From Podocnemis expansa (lineage: Eukaryota; Chordata; Testudines; Podocnemididae), in assembly GCA_007922195.1 (NCBI GenBank), contig ML682005.1, forward strand, positions 31,093,042 through 31,157,041: 64,000 bases of DNA. Direction: 5' to 3'. The notes beneath the pieces are model-generated. The model was not told the DNA's origin and did not search any database. It worked only from the letters and a program-made list of their open reading frames with translations. Below, one piece after another: positions 58,545-64,000 of this stretch. Every line of letters begins with the position of its first letter. Position 1 is the stretch's first letter. The position numbers were made by a program, and so were the translations under genes.

Positions 58545-60740
58545 ACCTCCCCAGGCCAGCGACGCTTCTGCTTGGAATAAAGTCAAAAAAGGACTGGAAC
58601 AAGGACAAAGGCAAGTAGGAACAAGTAAGCATGGGAGCTACCACTTTGAGCAGCCTCTGAACTTGTGCTGCTGCCAGGCTTAAGAGATGGTCTGCTGATC
58701 CTTTCCACCAATAAGGCAGCATAGCCAATAAGGCAGAAACTAAACCAAACTTAAAAATTGAGCTGCCTCTGTATTTACGATCCATTAGTCTTATTTTCTG
58801 GCTGATTAAATTTAGGATCTGATTTACTGTCTAGGCAATGTAAGTAATGAGAACCATTGACACTGGCAACATCATTCAGACTAGAGAGAAAATATTTCTT
58901 CCACATGTAGGTGGATATTTTAAAGCTCAGAGTTCTTTTTAAGATGGGTAATTTTGTCAGTTAAGTGTTAGGTAACATAGCAAGTTGTCTATCTTTGCTT
59001 AACATATTTTGTATGTCAAAACACTCAAAATTGGCATTCATTTAAACAATAGCCATGCTGAATGAGTATGGCATGAAAGAAGTTGAGTGCAATAGCAGCA
59101 ACCACTCTACTGCCCACATAGCTATTCAGTTAAATAAATAAATAATAATAGAGATACAAAGTATATTGAAAATATTACAAATATATTTGCTAGATTGAAA
59201 GACTCGGGCAGGGACTATTACTGTTCGCATTTGTGCATCATCTAGCACAACGAGATCTAATGTCAAGGCCAGGTCTCCTAAGTGTTTTAGTAATGCAAAC
59301 AAACAATTATAATAATTATTATAAATAATAAATATAAATAACTGGGAAACAATAACTGGTAAATAACTTTGGAAACCAACAGCCAGAAGCTATCTGCTTT
59401 TATTGAACATACTAGTGTGCTAAACCGATATTCATGGATGGAAAATGAACAGCTTTGCTTTGAGATCAGCACAGTATAAGGAGAAAACAGCATTTGCTTT
59501 CACATACAAGTTTGCTGAAAGGTAGCTCAAGTGACTCACTTCCACCTCACGATTCCAATATTTGTCCTGAAGCTGGCAGTAGAGAAATTTGTAGGCAAGA
59601 GGAAACCTGGCAGCTGGAACCAAACTGATGCTCTAGCACATTCAGGGTAAAAATAAACAAAAACAGTAAAACTAAAGTGAAAAGGGGGGGGGGCAATGAA
59701 TAAGAACTGGGGGGAAAAGGGGATGGACAGAGAATAGGCAAGTAACAAAGGGGCAAACATAGAGAGAAGCGCAAATCAACTTTATGTTATAGAAACCAAA
59801 AGAACAAGAACAGGATTGTGCTCTGCAGGCACACATCACCTCAACTCCCACCCCAACCACACACAATGGGAATTTCCTAGGTAATATCAGCATGAGGAAC
59901 TACCATATTTTAATAGTTTAGTAACCCACTGGGCTACCATACAGGAAACTGCCTCACCTCACTTAACCAACGAAATGTTTTGTCATGAAGGCAGCAAAAT
60001 ATTTTCAACAAAGAGAAATTCATAGAGTTAGCATCTGAGTCTTAGATGAAAGGTGCTAAAGGAGAACAAAACTATTCACCTTTACCCAATCTACTGTGCA
60101 CTTGGAAAACCCCAACCACAAACATTTCACAGCTTGGGAATGCCTACGCTGGCCAAACAGACCATATTAGGAACCACTGGATTTGGAAAGCAATTAGGAA
60201 TTTAAACTAAGTTCCTCAGCATTGACAAAAGCCCACTGTAGATTTGATTTGAGCAACGTTTACAACCATATCTTAAAATGTTATCCAGTATAATTGATAT
60301 ATCAAAAATAGTTACTGCTTGATGTGTTTTAAATGTTAGAATAAACTGTGGTTAGAGAAGACAGCAGTCAAGATTCCTATATTTTATCATTGGGCTTCTT
60401 AGCACTACACCGGCCATATGGTTTATTTTTTCCATGCTCTGCATCCCTGAGACATGCATAATCTCTCTAGATTTTAAAAATCTTTGGGGAAGGTACTGTA
60501 TCTGTATAACCTGCAGCACAACAGAGTCTCAATCCTGACCAGGGCTTTTGATGGAACTTTAATATAAAATACTAATCAACTACTACCAGCAAGGTATTGG
60601 ACTTCAACACAAAAAAAATTAAAGCCAACCAGCTTGTTTTCAAACACAGCAAGTTAAACTTTTCTACCTTTTTTATAAAGGTATTTTTATATTATTTAGC
60701 ATACTGATGGGTGAATTTTTCAATTAATGCATGGAAAGCA
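58545..60740. other. Intergenic DNA, no gene seen
   Basis: Includes an AT-rich aataataaat stretch near 59300-59345. No gene, RNA or element supported. Confidence 0.5.
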
Positions 60741-60759
60741 ATATTTTAAACATTTAATT

Positions 60760-61460
60760 CTGTTCCATATCTTTAATAAGTGAGCACACCTGTCTGGCTA
60801 ATAATACCTTTAAACAGGAACTGAAGCAGGTTAGGAGATTTGTGTAAGGGTTGTTCAGTCTTGCTGCCAAAAAGGCCAATGGCATATTGGGCTGCATCAG
60901 GAGGGCATGTTGGCAGCAGATAGGGATGTGATAATTCCCCTCTATTCGGCACTGGTGAGGCCACATCTGGAATACTGTGTCCAGTTTTGGGCTCTGCACT
61001 ACAGGAAGGATGTTGACAAATTAGTCTAATGGAGGGCAACAAAAATGATTAGGGGGTTGTGGCACATCAGTTATGAGAAGAGACTGAAGGAACTAGGCTT
61101 ATTTAGTCTGCAGAAGAGACGACGGGGGGGGGGAGGAACGACTTGAAAGCAGCCTTCAACTCCAAATAGAAGGGAGTTAGGTTGTTCTCAGTAGTAACAG
61201 AGGACAGAATAAGGAGCCGTGATTTGAAGTTGTGGCTGAGGAAGTCGAGGCTGGATATCAGGAAAAACTTCACTAAGGGCGATGAACCACTGGAAAGGGT
61301 CACCTAGGGAGGTGATGGAATCTCCATTTTTGGAAATATTTAAGGCCTGGTTAGACAGAACCCTGGCTGGAATGATTTACTGGGAGTGGTCTTGCTTTTA
61401 GCAAGGGGTTGGACTAGATGATCTCATGAGGTCCCTTTCAGTCCTATGATTCTATGATAA
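60760..61460 (+). mobile_element. CR1 LINE 3' end
   Basis: ggccaatggcatattgggct, ggccacatctggaatactgtgtccagttttggg, agatgatctcatgaggtccc and the tail cctatgattctatgat give the CR1 C-terminal and 3' order. It has frameshifts and is 5' truncated. The end is at 61442-61460. Confidence 0.92.
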
Positions 61461-61469
61461 TACTAGTAC

Positions 61470-64000
61470 CTCAATATATCGGATGTATAAGCTCCCTCAG
61501 AACAAAATTCAAAGTACTGTTTAAAAGAGTGTGTGTAAACTAAAAGCATTTCTGCTTCCTTTTAGCTGAACTTTGAGGAAATGCTGATTTGGGGACCACA
61601 AATTTTACAGATTCATTTCAGATGTTCACTTTTTATCCTGTTACTTATACTGAATAACTCAGGCACAGTAACAGGATATATTGTTAGTTCTGTTGATAAC
61701 TCAAACACAGAAGTATGATAAGATGTGATGCTGGTACCAAGTATCAGACTAGATGAGTTCAGAATTCTTTTTAAATAGTTACCATGTAGATTTCCAGAGC
61801 AAGGTCAGCACATTTTAGGCACAGACTAAGGCATGTTCCTTGGACATGCTGGCACTTCAAAATTAATTTATCCAACCATATATAATGCACCGTGACTTGG
61901 GAATGAAATCCAGCAAAAGCCTGCCAGTTTCTTTATTGTAGAAAAACAAAGGCTTACACATGACTGCCAAAAAAGCAGCATTATTCCATGAACTCAAGAA
62001 ATTAGTACATTAAGTAATCTTCAAAAACTGTTAGGGATACATCCATCCAAGGTAAAATAGAAAACCCTCTCTGTCAGTGTATTTAAGTTCTTCAAATAGT
62101 CAAGCAAAAATCATTTCATTTTACACCATGAACCTGTCTCTTCTCATGTCTCAAGCTAGAAGAGAATGTCCAGTATAACATGATTAGCTCTGTGATTTTC
62201 CCCATCCTAAACCAAACACAACTGGAAGCACAGCCTGATGAGAATGGCAGCAGTGCATTTAAAGCTTGGATTTTTGTAGTTCAGCACACTTCTGGTTCTC
62301 CTGGCAACTCACAAAATGACTGACAGACACATGCCCCTTTCAACTCTAAATGAGCGAACCATCAGAAGTTTGGCAGCTTAACATTGCTTACACACTAGGC
62401 ACAAATTAATCCTGTCTCTCCTGGTGCCTGTATTTATCATCTCCATTTCTATGTCTTCTTAGATCATTTCTCAGCATAGTGTTTCGCTACTATGTTAGCT
62501 ACAGATACTAGTGACAAATAAGACTGTGGAAAATTAAGTCATGGGGTGGTAGTTAAAAATGAATTCTATGCAACAGCATTCTGGGGAAAAATATGTTTAA
62601 AAAAAATCTAGACTTTTTTTTTTAAATGGAATGATTAGTGCAGTCCCAAAAGCTACTTTAATTGATGACCTTGTTAAAAAAAAAAAAAAAGTATATTCAG
62701 ACTCATAAGTAAATGAAAAGACTGATAACCTTACAAGTTGGAAAAAGGCAGAGTCACATATAATGGATAAAGCAGCAAGATCCTCCTCACTGCTCAGACT
62801 CATATTCTGATTAATTAGCACTCAGTTATGCCAGCACTGAAAGCTAATGGGAGCTCAAGTGGCCTGCCATTAAGTGAAGTGTTTTATAACATAACTACAC
62901 TACACCATGTTTAAAGAAGTTTTGAAACAAAATATAAAGTAAGTACAAGCATTTCACTCTTCAAATACAAAACAACTAATATGAAAAAGTTTGGAAAAAT
63001 CTTGCACACTTTAAAAAAAGTTTTAAAACCCAACATAACTCAATTTTCTATTTACAACCATGCTACCCAAGTTGAAGATAAATATTTCTATGCATTATAA
63101 ATGAAAAGAGACAATTCACAAAGGGTGTGTTCATGGCCAGATGACACCTGCAATTTTTATATAATATTAAGTACTTATCCTTCTCTCTCTCTCTCACACA
63201 AAAATTTTCTTTTCAAGCAGGGATAATAGGAGAATCATCTTCTTAAAGAAAATGAAAATGCAGGATTCTAAACTGTCAGGATTCTAAATTGACAGTGACC
63301 ACAACTCAAAGAAAATTAATGAGCTTTCTGAAAATAATTTCTTAATCTCCATGATGTACTCTTGGCCTCCACACCTTTTGTTGCAAAGTCTCTCAAGTCA
63401 GGAGGCATCTAGTTTCTGAGTTCTGCACTGCAGCTTCAGTACAAAGCTGTTACTAGACTAGTTTAAAAGAAGAACCAACTTCCTTTTACAAAAGGGAGAA
63501 GAATGAAGCAGTTGCTGCATCAAGTGGAATTCATCTGTAGATTAATTTAAACACAAAATCTCTATTCAAGATTATCCATATTTATATAGAGAAGTATTTC
63601 TCCTAATTCAGTGTTATAGCATGTAATATATGAAGTGATTACGCTTCCTTATACAGAAGGCATTACTATTTGTATTATATTGTAAATATGTTCTTTAAAA
63701 ACATCAATGCTAGAAAAGCGTATGGCTCACTGTCCAAATGAATCTTATACAGCTTCAGTACTGAGAGAAAGTGGAGCATAAGTGTGGTTGCTATGGTAAT
63801 CTCCATGGCATCAATGCCAACCAAGAACCAAAGGTTGCTCTGTGGCTTATCCCTTGAGATCTCAACCCTGGAGAAAACTTACTTTTTTTCAGTGTCATGA
63901 GACTGTATTAGAAATGAGTTTCATGATTAAATAGGTAATGAGAATGCATTACACTGACAAATACCCCTCTTTCAATCAGTGCTAACAATGGCTCCATTAA
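61470..64000. other. Intergenic DNA, no gene seen
   Basis: AT-rich, with a CT microsatellite at about 63181 and an A run at 62675. No exon or RNA gene can be supported. Confidence 0.5.

Noticed and set aside
58116..58785. Overlapping 107-169-codon frames on both strands
   Set aside because: They arise from the GC-rich minisatellite; no motif or start context supports translation.

Overview
The window reads as nuclear DNA of a reptile, most likely a turtle. It carries CR1 LINEs, Penelope-like retroelements (PLEs) whose end repeats have the familiar chelonian 'gttagtctttaagtgccac' look, DIRS-type tyrosine-recombinase retrotransposons, hAT-like MITEs and palindromic MITEs ending in GGCTATGTCTACACT. 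No bacterial signals are present. The species call is inference from repeat content, not proof.

Region 1 (1-12,950, minus strand) holds the only host gene I can support, a 13-exon transglutaminase-family gene. Every visible splice junction is GT/AG and the exon phases join without a break. Exons 2-13 cover the N-terminal beta-sandwich, the transglutaminase core and both C-terminal barrels. The resemblance is nearest to TGM4-like proteins. Two things are unusual. The catalytic cysteine is a serine (residue 276), while the partner His333 and Asp356 remain, so the protein looks like a pseudoenzyme. The last exon does not stop after barrel 2: it stays open for its whole 1,118 bases to the window edge, through a 60-bp minisatellite that encodes 20-residue repeats. 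The predicted protein therefore has at least 1,025 residues, ending in a Ser/Pro/Val/Cys-rich, lysine-free tail of at least 325 residues. This is the best candidate here for something undescribed. The introns hold MITEs, a fold-back PLE fragment, a tRNA-SINE-like block and microsatellites.

Region 2 (about 12,950-35,900) is AT-rich DNA with no supported gene. It contains two large palindromic MITEs, several PLE end fragments, CR1 fragments and a possible solo LTR.

Region 3 (about 35,900-51,750) is a transposon cluster. It holds a PLE piece with a GIY-YIG domain, a complete-architecture but frameshifted DIRS element (plus strand, about 5.7 kb), a fold-back PLE fragment, a PLE copy with an internal inversion, a hAT-type element with perfect 8-bp target duplications, and a second DIRS-type element (minus strand, about 5.15 kb). 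The second DIRS element keeps termini and gag but shows no polymerase, RNase H or recombinase.

Region 4 (about 51,750-64,000) is again gene-poor, with CR1 copies (one broken by a PLE fragment), MIR-like SINE pieces, a hAT-like MITE and a GC-rich minisatellite. Across the window the PLE end repeats preserve a hammerhead-ribozyme-like core (CTGACGA, stem II, GAAA), mostly with disabling substitutions.
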